DNA from: an uncultured Lachnospiraceae bacterium | GTDB taxonomy: Bacteria; Bacillota; Clostridia; Lachnospirales; Lachnospiraceae | Assembly: GCA_947629525.1 (NCBI GenBank) | Contig: CANREB010000007.1 | Coordinates: 1 to 64,000, forward strand | Length of the DNA: 64,000 bases | Direction: 5' to 3' | In this document: positions 1 to 6,966 of the stretch, piece after piece | Layout of the letters: each line of letters starts with the position of its first letter | Position numbering within the stretch: position 1 is the stretch's first letter | Made by a program: the position numbers and the translations under genes | The notes under the pieces: generated by a model | The model's input: only the letters and a program-made list of their open reading frames with translations | What the model was told of the DNA's origin: nothing | Database searches by the model: none

Positions 1-491
1 TTTTTCAACTGATATCTGTTATTTATCAGGATGTATTTATCTTTGATGCGACAATAGAAGAAAATATCACTATGTTCGGTCAGCATGACAACACGATGTT
101 GGACGAGGCTGTCCGCACAGCAGGACTAACAGAAATGATTGAAGCGAAAGGGCTTTCCTATCGTTGCGGTGAAAACGGAAACATGCTTTCGGGCGGCGAA
201 AAGCAGAGAATAGGAATAGCAAGAAGTGTGCTGCAGGGTGCAGATGTCCTGCTCTTTGATGAGGCAACATCCGCTTTGGATATGCAGACAGGCAGCCAGA
301 TCATAGATACTGTCCAAAAGATGACCGGAAAGACCCGCATTGTGATAACACATGATATCTATAAAGATCTCATGGATAATTTTGATTGCGTGTTCGTTTT
401 AAAACAAGGGATGATTGTGGAACATGGAAAATTCAGCGAACTGATCGCAAAAAAAGGAGCCTGCTATGATCTCTTGAACAGAGAAGTATAG
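1..491 (+). CDS. ABC exporter ATP-binding domain (3' end of gene)
   Basis: Only the C-terminal part of the gene lies in the window; the frame is open from the first full codon at position 3. It shows the second half of an ABC nucleotide-binding domain in the usual order: Q-loop (VIYQDVFIFDATIEENI), signature LSGGEKQRIGIARS, Walker B plus D-loop VLLFDEATSALD, and H-loop ITHD. The Q-loop wording and the closing segment (GMIVEHGKFSELI) are typical of exporters in which a six-helix membrane domain is fused in front of the ATPase, so this is probably the end of a half-transporter that exports a peptide, lipid or drug. The membrane part and therefore the substrate class cannot be seen. No gene follows for about 400 bases, so it is probably the last gene of its operon. 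Confidence 0.9.
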   Translation, partial: FQLISVIYQDVFIFDATIEENITMFGQHDNTMLDEAVRTAGLTEMIEAKGLSYRCGENGNMLSGGEKQRIGIARSVLQGADVLLFDEATSALDMQTGSQIIDTVQKMTGKTRIVITHDIYKDLMDNFDCVFVLKQGMIVEHGKFSELIAKKGACYDLLNREV

Positions 492-580
492 GTCGGCACA
501 GTTTCCTTTCCACCCACATTCAACAAAAATTTTTATAACAAGTTAAAAAAGGTTAAAGGGCAAGAAAACAGGAAATGAAG

Positions 581-727
581 CCCAAGCAGTGTCATGCACC
601 ATGTTCAGACCTTCAAAAAGCGTCGGCACTTAGCGAAGCAAGCTTAAAAAGCACCGCTGAGCTTAGTGTCCGCTACGCTTTTTGGGAGCGCAAGCGAGTC
701 TGAACATGGTGCATGACACTGCTTGGG
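581..727. repeat. 147-bp interrupted palindrome (MITE/REP-like)
   Basis: Bases 581-610 are the exact reverse complement of 698-727, giving 30 paired bases without a mismatch. The 87-base interior is itself partly self-complementary (for example cacttagcgaagc near 627 against gcttagtg near 661, and aaaaagcg at 614 against cgcttttt at 676). The whole element could fold into one long cruciform or RNA hairpin. It lies in a 404-base gap without genes between the ABC exporter and the adenosyltransferase-like gene. It is far longer than an ordinary terminator and is not followed by a T-run. The likely reading is a dispersed palindromic element of the MITE or REP type, but no second copy is present in this window. 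Confidence 0.7.
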
Positions 728-771
728 CTGGCGTAGATTACTTGCGTCTACCCGAGAAAGAGATTAAAAAC

Positions 772-799
772 TTGATTTTCACTAAATTTATGATATAAT
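772..799 (+). promoter_or_regulatory. Sigma-A type promoter of the adenosyltransferase-like gene
   Basis: TTGATT (772-777) and TATAAT (794-799) are separated by 16 bases. They lie about 95 bases upstream of the ATG at 896. Confidence 0.5.
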
Positions 800-895
800 T
801 TATCAAACGGCAAAATAAAAAACATGCCAGCCGGACTTTACCGGCTCAAAGGCAATAAAGCCTTTACAAAAAACCGAAAGGTACAGGAATAACAC

Positions 896-1402
896 ATGGA
901 AAAAGGATTGATACAGGTATACGGCGGGGAAGGACACGGAAAATCGGCTGCCGCGATGGGCAGGGCAATACAAGTTGCCGGCACAGGCAGAAACGTAGTG
1001 ATCATAAATTTCCTCAAAGGAAACCAAAACGAAGAATTCCTCAAAAGATTAGAGCCCGAGATAAAAATCTTCAGATTTGAAAAAAGCGAGGAAGAATTTT
1101 CACAGCTCAGCGAAGAACGCAAACAGGACGAAATATGCAACATCAAGAACGGCTTGAACTTTGCAAAAAAAGTCCTTACCACAGGAGAATGCAGCCTGCT
1201 CATCCTCGATGAAGTACTCGGACTTATCGATAACGGCATAATTTCCATTGAGGATCTGAAACACATCCTTGAGGCAAAGTCAGAAGACGTCAGCATAATA
1301 ATGACAGGCATACATATAAGCGACGATGTGTGTCAGGTGGCTGATGAGATATACCAGATCGAAGCAGTCAATTATAAGATTTTTAACGAAAAACATGAAT
1401 AA
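896..1402 (+). CDS. Cob(I)alamin/corrinoid adenosyltransferase-like P-loop protein (CobA/CobO family)
   Basis: A 168-residue protein whose whole length fits the CobA/CobO/BtuR family, which transfers the 5'-deoxyadenosyl group of ATP to the cobalt of corrinoids in the cytoplasm. It starts with the family-typical beta strand and P-loop (GLIQVYGGEGHGKSAAAMG, residues 4-22); the usual GxGKGKTTAA is here GEGHGKSAAA, so the Lys and Ser/Thr that hold phosphate remain but the first loop Lys is His. Further landmarks are VVIINFLKGN near residue 35, the Walker B-like LLILDEVLGLID near 101-112, and VSIIMTGIH near 132. There are no cobalamin genes next to it; instead dapA-dapB follow behind their own promoter and riboswitch. 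It could be a true adenosyltransferase or a relative that has moved to another substrate. Confidence 0.75.
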   Translation: MEKGLIQVYGGEGHGKSAAAMGRAIQVAGTGRNVVIINFLKGNQNEEFLKRLEPEIKIFRFEKSEEEFSQLSEERKQDEICNIKNGLNFAKKVLTTGECSLLILDEVLGLIDNGIISIEDLKHILEAKSEDVSIIMTGIHISDDVCQVADEIYQIEAVNYKIFNEKHE

Positions 1403-1407
1403 CTGCA

Positions 1408-1437
1408 TTGACATTATATACATATACAGTATATAAT
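1408..1437 (+). promoter_or_regulatory. Promoter of the lysine riboswitch-dapA transcript
   Basis: Perfect consensus boxes TTGACA (1408-1413) and TATAAT (1432-1437) with an 18-base spacer. They lie just after the stop codon of the preceding gene, so dapA has its own promoter. Transcription would begin near 1445, just before the riboswitch. Confidence 0.75.
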
Positions 1438-1467
1438 AAATCAAACATAAAATTAAAAAACAAAAAA

Positions 1468-1632
1468 CAGATAGAGGCTGCGTTTTTTATCATTACTTTT
1501 TATGAGGCGCCGCGCGCCGGTGATTAAAAAGGAAAGGAAAGAACGCCGAAGGAGAACGCTTTGCGGGGGCTTTCTCTTGGGGATGCGGTCAATAGCCGCA
1601 TAACTGTCATCAGCAGATGGAGAGCTATCGTT
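1468..1632 (+). ncRNA. Lysine riboswitch (L-box)
   Basis: The 5' side GATAGAGGCTGCG (1470-1482) and the 3' side GGAGAGCTATC (1619-1629) close helix P1 and carry the L-box core bases. Between them are the other conserved L-box pieces in order: AGGCGCCGCG followed by GGTGAT, AACGCCGAAGG near 1543, a GGGG...TCTCTTGGGG arm, a GATGCGGTC/GCCGCAT hairpin and CTGTCATCAG. An intrinsic terminator follows (1688-1720) and then dapA, the first committed lysine gene. The expected action is premature termination when lysine is plentiful. Length, order and context all fit the family; aligning it to the Rfam Lysine model would settle the exact ends. Confidence 0.92.
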
Positions 1633-1687
1633 TATGTTATATTCTATGAGTTTTTTTAACGGATATGACAGGACATGAGTGCATAGT

Positions 1688-1720
1688 GCCGACCGTCTGC
1701 GAAGTGGTCGGCTTTTTGTT
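1688..1720 (+). terminator. Riboswitch expression-platform terminator
   Basis: GCCGACC (1688-1694) pairs with GGTCGGC (1706-1712) and is followed by TTTTTGTTTT. It sits between the lysine riboswitch and dapA, as expected for transcription attenuation. Confidence 0.85.
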
Positions 1721-1755
1721 TTACATCATCAACAATTTTAGAGGAGGATTTTGTT

Positions 1756-2640
1756 ATGGCAATTTTTAAAGGCGCAGGCGTGGCTATCATTACACCGATG
1801 AAACCGGACGGAGCAGTTGATTTTGAGGAGTTTGCAAAGCTTATCGAGTTTCAGATCAAAAACCATACGGATGCGATAATCGTATGCGGCACGACAGGAG
1901 AGGCGTCAACGCTTACGCATGAAGAGCATCTTGATTGTATACGCTTCTGCGTAAAACAGGTTGCAGGCAGAATACCGGTAGTCGCAGGTACAGGCTCTAA
2001 CTGCACGGATACAGCAGTATATCTCTCACAGGAAGCTCAGAAAGCAGGTGTGGACGGACTTTTACTCGTGACGCCTTATTATAATAAAGCGACACAGAAC
2101 GGTCTTTATGAGCATTTTAAGATAATAGCGGATTCAGTCAGCCTTCCGATAATTCTCTATAACGTGCCAAGCAGGACAGGATGCAATATACAGCCCGCTA
2201 CGGCAGTAAGGCTGTGCAAAGAAGTAAAGAACATAGTCGGCATAAAGGAAGCAAGCGGAGATATAGCGCAGGTAGCCAAGCTTCAGGCGCTTGCGGACGG
2301 ATGCGTAGACGTATATTCAGGCAATGACAATGAGATAGTGCCTATTTTGTCGCTTGGCGGCAAGGGCGTCATATCAGTGCTTTCCAATATAGCCCCTCAG
2401 CAGACGCACGAAATATGTGAACTTTACTTTAACGGCAAGGTAGAAGAAAGCTGCAGGGAACAGCTCAGGGCGATAGAGCTTGTCGGCGCTCTTTTCAGCG
2501 AGGTAAATCCTATCCCCGTAAAGAAAGCCGCAAGCCTTATGGGACTCTGTTCGGGCACTCTCAGGCGACCGCTCTGTGAGATGGAGCCTGAAAACGCGGC
2601 AAAGCTTGAAAAGGCAATGAGATCATACGGCATATTGTAA
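1756..2640 (+). CDS. dapA: 4-hydroxy-tetrahydrodipicolinate synthase
   Basis: A 294-residue cytoplasmic TIM-barrel enzyme that condenses pyruvate with aspartate semialdehyde, the first step committed to lysine and diaminopimelate. The usual motifs are in place: GTTGEASTL near residues 45-53, the catalytic Tyr in YNVPSRTG (Y135) and the Schiff-base Lys in GIKEASG (K164). Length matches the family. The start ATG follows a strong GAGGAGG site. It is the first gene of a lysine-riboswitch-controlled transcript and is followed by dapB after 33 bases, so diaminopimelate for the cell wall and lysine are probably both supplied through this operon. Confidence 0.97.
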   Translation: MAIFKGAGVAIITPMKPDGAVDFEEFAKLIEFQIKNHTDAIIVCGTTGEASTLTHEEHLDCIRFCVKQVAGRIPVVAGTGSNCTDTAVYLSQEAQKAGVDGLLLVTPYYNKATQNGLYEHFKIIADSVSLPIILYNVPSRTGCNIQPATAVRLCKEVKNIVGIKEASGDIAQVAKLQALADGCVDVYSGNDNEIVPILSLGGKGVISVLSNIAPQQTHEICELYFNGKVEESCREQLRAIELVGALFSEVNPIPVKKAASLMGLCSGTLRRPLCEMEPENAAKLEKAMRSYGIL

Positions 2641-2673
2641 TGCGGATAATACATGGATTTGGAGGTTGACAGT

Positions 2674-3438
2674 ATGACAAGGGTGATAATGCATGGCTGT
2701 AACGGCAAAATGGGACAGATGATAACGCAGATAATAGAGCAGGACAGTGAGATAGAGATAGTTGCGGGAGTTGATATGTCTGACCATATCAAGAATACAT
2801 ATCCCGTATTTGACAATATCTCAAAATGCGATGTAAAGGCGGATGTAGTTATAGATTTCTGCGCCGCGGCTGCGGTTGACGGGCTTCTTGATTTCTGCGT
2901 AGATAAGCAGATACCCTGTGTATTATGCACCACAGGGCTGTCACAGGCTCAGCTCGACAAGGTTGAGGAAGCGTCAAAAAAAGTGGCGATATTAAAATCG
3001 GCAAATATGTCGCTTGGAATAAATATGCTGCTCGAACTGCTTAAAGAAGCGTCAAAAATACTTGTTCCTGCAGGTTTTGACATTGAGATAGTGGAAAAAC
3101 ACCACAACCTGAAAGTAGATGCGCCAAGCGGTACGGCGCTTGCGCTTGCCGACACGATAAATGAAGAGTTTGACAATTCTTATGAATATGTCTATGACAG
3201 AAGTCAGGTGCGCAAGAAGCGCGACGGTAAAGAGATAGGCATAAGCGCGGTCAGGGGCGGCACTATCGTCGGAGACCACGACGTTATCTTTGCGGGAAAC
3301 GACGAGGTCATCACATTTTCACACAGGGCGTACTCAAAAGCGGTATTTGCCAAAGGCGCTGTTCAGGCGGCGAAATTCCTTAAGGGTAAAGGCGCGGGAA
3401 AATACGACATGAAAGATGTGATATTGGATAAAAACTGA
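2674..3438 (+). CDS. dapB: 4-hydroxy-tetrahydrodipicolinate reductase
   Basis: NAD(P)H-dependent reductase that acts directly after DapA. From the chosen start it has 254 residues, the family norm. The N-terminal Rossmann loop is HGCNGKMGQ and the substrate-binding/catalytic block is EKHHNLKVDAPSGTA near residue 150, with the conserved HH and K. An upstream in-frame ATG at 2653 is less likely because the ribosome-binding site GGAGG (2661-2665) lies between the two, at the right spacing for 2674. It is in the same operon as dapA, under the lysine riboswitch. Confidence 0.96.
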   Translation: MTRVIMHGCNGKMGQMITQIIEQDSEIEIVAGVDMSDHIKNTYPVFDNISKCDVKADVVIDFCAAAAVDGLLDFCVDKQIPCVLCTTGLSQAQLDKVEEASKKVAILKSANMSLGINMLLELLKEASKILVPAGFDIEIVEKHHNLKVDAPSGTALALADTINEEFDNSYEYVYDRSQVRKKRDGKEIGISAVRGGTIVGDHDVIFAGNDEVITFSHRAYSKAVFAKGAVQAAKFLKGKGAGKYDMKDVILDKN

Positions 3439-3450
3439 GAGTGGTAACAT

Positions 3451-4236
3451 ATGAATTTCAGACCATGCATAGACATTCATAACGGAAAGGTAAAGCAGAT
3501 AATAGGCGGTTCCCTTACAGACAGCGGCGACAGGGCGCGTGAGAATTTTGTGGCGGAAAAAAGCGCGGCTTATTATGCAAAGATGTATAAGGAAAAGGGA
3601 CTTTTCGGCGGTCATATTATTTTGCTAAATCCTGCCGACAGTCCTTATTATGAGGCGACGCGCAAACAGGCGATGGGCGCGCTCAGGGCATATCCGATGG
3701 GTATGCAGATAGGCGGCGGCATAAATGACCGAAACGCAAAGGATTATCTTGACGCGGGGGCGTCCCATGTCATCGTCACGTCGTATGTGTTCAGGGACGG
3801 ACATATAAATATGCAAAATCTTGAACGCATATACAGGGAGACAGGGAAAGAGCATTTGGTATTGGATCTGAGCTGCCGCCTGAGAGACGGAAAATATTAT
3901 ATAGTGACGGACAGATGGCAGCGTTTTACCGACGAGGAAGTAAATGACGGGCTTCTTAATGCGCTTAGCGGTTATTGCGACGAATTTCTGATACATGCCG
4001 TTGATGTCGAGGGAAAAAACAGCGGTATAGAACAGCCGTTAGTAAAAAAGCTCAGCAAATGGGCTGGAAAGACGGCAATCACATACGCGGGCGGCGTCCA
4101 CAGTTATGACGATATAGACTTGTTAAGGGATATCGGCGGCGGCAGGATTGACGTCACGATAGGGAGCGCGCTTGATATTTTTGGAGGAGCGCTGTCTTTG
4201 GACAGGGTAATAATGAAAATAAACGGGCAGGAATGA
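3451..4236 (+). CDS. hisA: HisA-type ProFAR isomerase of the eukaryotic HIS6 kind
   Basis: A 261-residue beta/alpha barrel expected to catalyse the Amadori rearrangement of ProFAR to PRFAR in histidine synthesis. The N-terminal FRPCIDIHNGKVKQIIGG gives the first catalytic Asp (ID-H). Other blocks are MQIGGGIND, VIVTSYVF, LVLDLSCR, DEFLIHAVDVEG and ITYAGGVHS, ending in GSALDIFGG. These match yeast HIS6 as I remember it (CIDLHNGEVKQIVGG, QVGGGIND, EFLIHAADVEG, GSSLDIFGG) far better than the usual bacterial HisA. No other his gene is near; it follows dapB by 12 bases, so it is probably in the lysine-controlled operon. Its last codons form one arm of a terminator. Confidence 0.88.
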   Translation: MNFRPCIDIHNGKVKQIIGGSLTDSGDRARENFVAEKSAAYYAKMYKEKGLFGGHIILLNPADSPYYEATRKQAMGALRAYPMGMQIGGGINDRNAKDYLDAGASHVIVTSYVFRDGHINMQNLERIYRETGKEHLVLDLSCRLRDGKYYIVTDRWQRFTDEEVNDGLLNALSGYCDEFLIHAVDVEGKNSGIEQPLVKKLSKWAGKTAITYAGGVHSYDDIDLLRDIGGGRIDVTIGSALDIFGGALSLDRVIMKINGQE

Positions 4237-4250
4237 TGTTCTGCCCGTTT
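4221..4250. terminator. Bidirectional terminator between hisA and yerC
   Basis: AAACGGGCAG (4221-4230) pairs perfectly with CTGCCCGTTT (4241-4250) across a 10-base loop that contains the hisA stop codon. A T-run follows on the + strand. The minus-strand gene ends at 4251, so one hairpin can serve both convergent genes. Confidence 0.8.
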
Positions 4251-4556
4251 TTACTGCCCGTTTTCATTATCAGGGTTTAAGCGTTCAAATACGAGTTCAT
4301 AGCCGTCGCAGCCGTAATTGAGCGCACGGTTGACGCGGCTTATGGTAGCAGTCGATGCGCCTGTCTTTTCGGCTATTTCCATGTAGGTCTTGTGGTCATG
4401 GAGCATCGTGGCGACTTCAAAGCGCTGTGACAATGACAGAAGCTCATTCACGGTACACAGGTCTTCAAGAAGATCATAGCCCTCTTCGCGTGTTTTGAGG
4501 CATAAGATAGCGTCGATAAGGTGGTCAACGGCAGCAGTTTTGATTTTTTTGTTCAT
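4251..4556 (-). CDS. yerC: YerC/YecD family TrpR-related regulator
   Basis: A 101-residue all-helical protein of the TrpR-like YerC/YecD family. The C-terminal half carries a helix-turn-helix resembling that of the Trp repressor (TYMEIAEKTGASTATISRVNR, about residues 57-77), preceded by the dimerisation helices (LCTVNELLSLSQRFEVATML). It is expected to be a cytoplasmic DNA-binding repressor. Its effector is not known. Convergent placement against hisA is common for this family as I recall it, which hints at a role near histidine genes, but the sequence itself shows no operator. The upstream region toward the DUF1836 gene is shared by two divergent promoters. Confidence 0.88.
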   Translation of the reverse strand: MNKKIKTAAVDHLIDAILCLKTREEGYDLLEDLCTVNELLSLSQRFEVATMLHDHKTYMEIAEKTGASTATISRVNRALNYGCDGYELVFERLNPDNENGQ

Positions 4557-4676
4557 AGTACATCACTTCCCTTGCGATTTAATGCTGTAAAGTTTTACAG
4601 ACATAAATATTTCGATATATTTATATTAGCATATAGCAAAGAATAAGTAAATTGAAAAAATAAATGCTTCAAATGC

Positions 4677-4705
4677 TTGATATGTAGTTTTGAATACTAT
4701 ATAAT
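4677..4705 (+). promoter_or_regulatory. Promoter of the DUF1836 gene
   Basis: TTGATA (4677-4682) and TATAAT (4700-4705) with a 17-base spacer, 35 bases upstream of the ATG at 4741. Confidence 0.65.
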
Positions 4706-4740
4706 ATAACTTAGTACAAAAAGAAAGGTATGGTAGCGGT

Positions 4741-5340
4741 ATGCACATTGATACGAATGATCTGATTAACAGCATAATAGACAGTTTTGACAGGATAGAG
4801 CATATAAAGTCGGAGGATATCCCGAATATAGACTTATATATGGATCAGGTCACAACATTTATGGACAAGAAGTTGCGCAAATATTCGCGTTATCCCGATA
4901 AGGACAAGGTCATGACAAAGACGATGATCAACAATTACGCCAAAAATGATTTGCTGCCGCCGCCCGTGAAGAAGAAATATTCAAAAGAGCATGTGCTTGT
5001 GCTTATTTTTATATATTATTATAAAGGAATATTATCAATAAGCGACATTCAGGCACTGCTAAAACCGATTACCGACAGGTTTTTTGACACGGGAGAGGAC
5101 TTTAATATAGAGACCGTGTATAATGAAGTATTCAAGCTGGAAGAGCAGGAGGTCGAATACCTTAAGAAAGATGTCGCGCAGAAGTATAATTGCGCTATGG
5201 ATACTTTTGACGACGCGCCCGAGGAGAGCAGAGAATTTTTAAAGACCTTTTCCTTCATATGCATGCTCAGCTTTGACGTATATATGAAAAAAATGCTTAT
5301 CGAAAAATTGATAGATGGGATTGAAAAACCTGCAAAATAG
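4741..5340 (+). CDS. DUF1836 domain protein
   Basis: A 199-residue soluble, mostly helical protein that I recognise as DUF1836, common in Firmicutes. The first 100 residues contain a segment reading like a winged-helix or MerR-type fold (KVMTKTMINNYAKNDLLPPP followed by KKKYSKEHVLVLIFIYYYKG), which suggests DNA binding, although no target or ligand is known for the family. The ATG follows an AAAGAAAGGTATGG region. It has its own promoter and stands 33 bases before the next small gene, so the two may be co-transcribed. Confidence 0.85.
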   Translation: MHIDTNDLINSIIDSFDRIEHIKSEDIPNIDLYMDQVTTFMDKKLRKYSRYPDKDKVMTKTMINNYAKNDLLPPPVKKKYSKEHVLVLIFIYYYKGILSISDIQALLKPITDRFFDTGEDFNIETVYNEVFKLEEQEVEYLKKDVAQKYNCAMDTFDDAPEESREFLKTFSFICMLSFDVYMKKMLIEKLIDGIEKPAK

Positions 5341-5373
5341 CATTATAATCAAATTGCGAAAGGAGGTATTCCA

Positions 5374-5748
5374 ATGATGATATCAGGTATAATGGGAGCG
5401 TACGGAGCGGGAAATTACAGGATTTCCTCAATCTATGGCAATCCCTACAGCATGAATGCAATTCAGAGGATTGGAAAAGACCCCGCACGGGCAGGCAGAC
5501 CGCTTATTGTGGCGAGAAAAGAGCCCGAAGAAGAGCCGCTTTACGTAAAGGATTTTGGCAAGCTTGACAATACTAAGAGCACAGCGACAGGCAGTTTTGC
5601 CGAGATGCTCAGCGCACAGGAGAAAGAGCTTACCGCAGTTAAAAACGACAACTATTCAGATTATCTGAACGATACCATAGGTGTTATGGGAAATCGCAAC
5701 CGTCTGAGAGAACAGCTTCTTGGTACAGGCTTTACATCTTTTGCGTAA
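5374..5748 (+). CDS. Small conserved hypothetical protein
   Basis: A 124-residue protein with no signal peptide, no membrane helix and no domain that I recognise. It begins MMISGIMGAYGAGNYRISS, is glycine- and serine-rich at the N-terminus, and is charged and helical toward the C-terminus (EMLSAQEKELTAVKND). The start is well supported by AAAGGAGG seven bases ahead. The overall look, with an N-terminal flexible part and a central SFAEML segment, recalls small structural or secretion-linked proteins of Lachnospiraceae, but no function can be assigned. A strong terminator follows directly. Confidence 0.7.
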   Translation: MMISGIMGAYGAGNYRISSIYGNPYSMNAIQRIGKDPARAGRPLIVARKEPEEEPLYVKDFGKLDNTKSTATGSFAEMLSAQEKELTAVKNDNYSDYLNDTIGVMGNRNRLREQLLGTGFTSFA

Positions 5749-5757
5749 AACTGCAAG

Positions 5758-5803
5758 CCGGCATCACGCTGACCGCAAAACAGTGTGATGCCGGTATTTT
5801 TTT
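5758..5803 (+). terminator. Rho-independent terminator
   Basis: CCGGCATCAC (5758-5767) pairs with GTGATGCCGG (5785-5794), followed closely by a seven-T run. It closes the DUF1836/small protein unit. Confidence 0.9.
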
Positions 5804-5860
5804 GCGTCTGCGTGCGGCGCAAGTCGGCAGGACACAAAAAAAACACAATTTAACCATAAT

Positions 5861-5889
5861 TTGCACAAACTTACAGCATAAAATATATA
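5861..5889 (+). promoter_or_regulatory. Promoter of the gliding-type ABC operon
   Basis: TTGCAC (5861-5866) and TATATA (5884-5889) with a 17-base spacer, ahead of the GGGGAGG site of the ATPase gene. Confidence 0.5.
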
Positions 5890-5919
5890 TGTTAAATATC
5901 TATTAAAGGGGAGGTAAAC

Positions 5920-6966
5920 ATGTTGATAGAAGTACAAAACCTTACTAAAAAGTACGGCACCCATACGGCGATAGACGGTATTTCGTTCAGCGTTGACAAG
6001 GGTATGATCTACGGCTTTTTAGGACCAAACGGCGCGGGAAAGTCAACCACGATGAACATTATGACAGGATACATAGCGGCGACAAGCGGCTCTGTCAGAA
6101 TAAACGGTTATGACATCTTCAAAGAGCCTGAGAAAGCAAAGAAGTGCATAGGGTATCTGCCTGAACTGCCGCCTGTATATCAGGATATGACGGTATATGA
6201 ATATCTTAAGTTTGCGGCGGAGATAAAGCAGGTAAAAAAATCCGAGCGCGGGCATCAGATCGACGAGGTAATGGAGCAGACAAAGATAACGGATGTAAAG
6301 GGCAGGCTTATCAAAAACCTGTCAAAGGGATATAAACAGAGAGTAGGGCTTGCACAGGCACTAATCGGTTCACCCGAAGTCATAATACTTGATGAGCCTA
6401 CAGTAGGTCTTGACCCGAAACAGATAATCGAGATAAGGGAACTGATAAAATCACTCGGGAAAAAGCACACTGTTATATTAAGCTCACATATCCTGTCAGA
6501 AGTGAGCGCTGTATGCGACCATATCATGATAATTTCAAAAGGCAGGCTTGTTGCAAGCGATACGCCCGAGGGTCTTATGACGCTTATGAAAGGCGGAAGA
6601 CAGCTTGAGATAAGTGTGCTGGGCGCTAAGGAAGAACTTGGAAATATCCTTGGCAGCATCGAGAGCGTCGATGATTTTAAGATCGATGACGATGCGGACG
6701 GCGGGCTTCATGCCACTGTCCATTTTGGCACGGAGCATGACATAAGGAAAGAACTGTTTTACAGGCTTGCGGCATCGGATATGCCGATAATGTCAATGGG
6801 CTTGTCCGAAAAATCACTGGAAGACGTATTTTTGGAGCTTACGCAGGATAATGCGGATATTGAAAGCAGTGAAGCCGCAGACAATGAAGCCGTAAACAGT
6901 GAAGCTGACAATAGTGAAGAGGAAAACAGCAAAAAGGAGGATGAGGAAGATGCGGGCGATATTTAA
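5920..6966 (+). CDS. ABC transporter ATPase, GldA-like, with acidic tail
   Basis: A 348-residue cytoplasmic ATPase. Walker A is GPNGAGKST (about residues 35-43), signature LSKGYKQRVGLAQAL, Walker B VIILDEPTVGLD and H-loop SSHI. The ATPase and its short accessory domain end near residue 310; after that comes a low-complexity tail made almost entirely of Glu, Asp, Asn and Ser in degenerate repeats (EAADNEAVNSEADNSEEE). The gene overlaps the next one by 17 bases, so translation is probably coupled. With the permease/GldG fusion and the DUF4340 gene it forms the three-part gliding-motility-type ABC system, which in non-gliding Firmicutes has no proven substrate. Confidence 0.93.
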   Translation: MLIEVQNLTKKYGTHTAIDGISFSVDKGMIYGFLGPNGAGKSTTMNIMTGYIAATSGSVRINGYDIFKEPEKAKKCIGYLPELPPVYQDMTVYEYLKFAAEIKQVKKSERGHQIDEVMEQTKITDVKGRLIKNLSKGYKQRVGLAQALIGSPEVIILDEPTVGLDPKQIIEIRELIKSLGKKHTVILSSHILSEVSAVCDHIMIISKGRLVASDTPEGLMTLMKGGRQLEISVLGAKEELGNILGSIESVDDFKIDDDADGGLHATVHFGTEHDIRKELFYRLAASDMPIMSMGLSEKSLEDVFLELTQDNADIESSEAADNEAVNSEADNSEEENSKKEDEEDAGDI

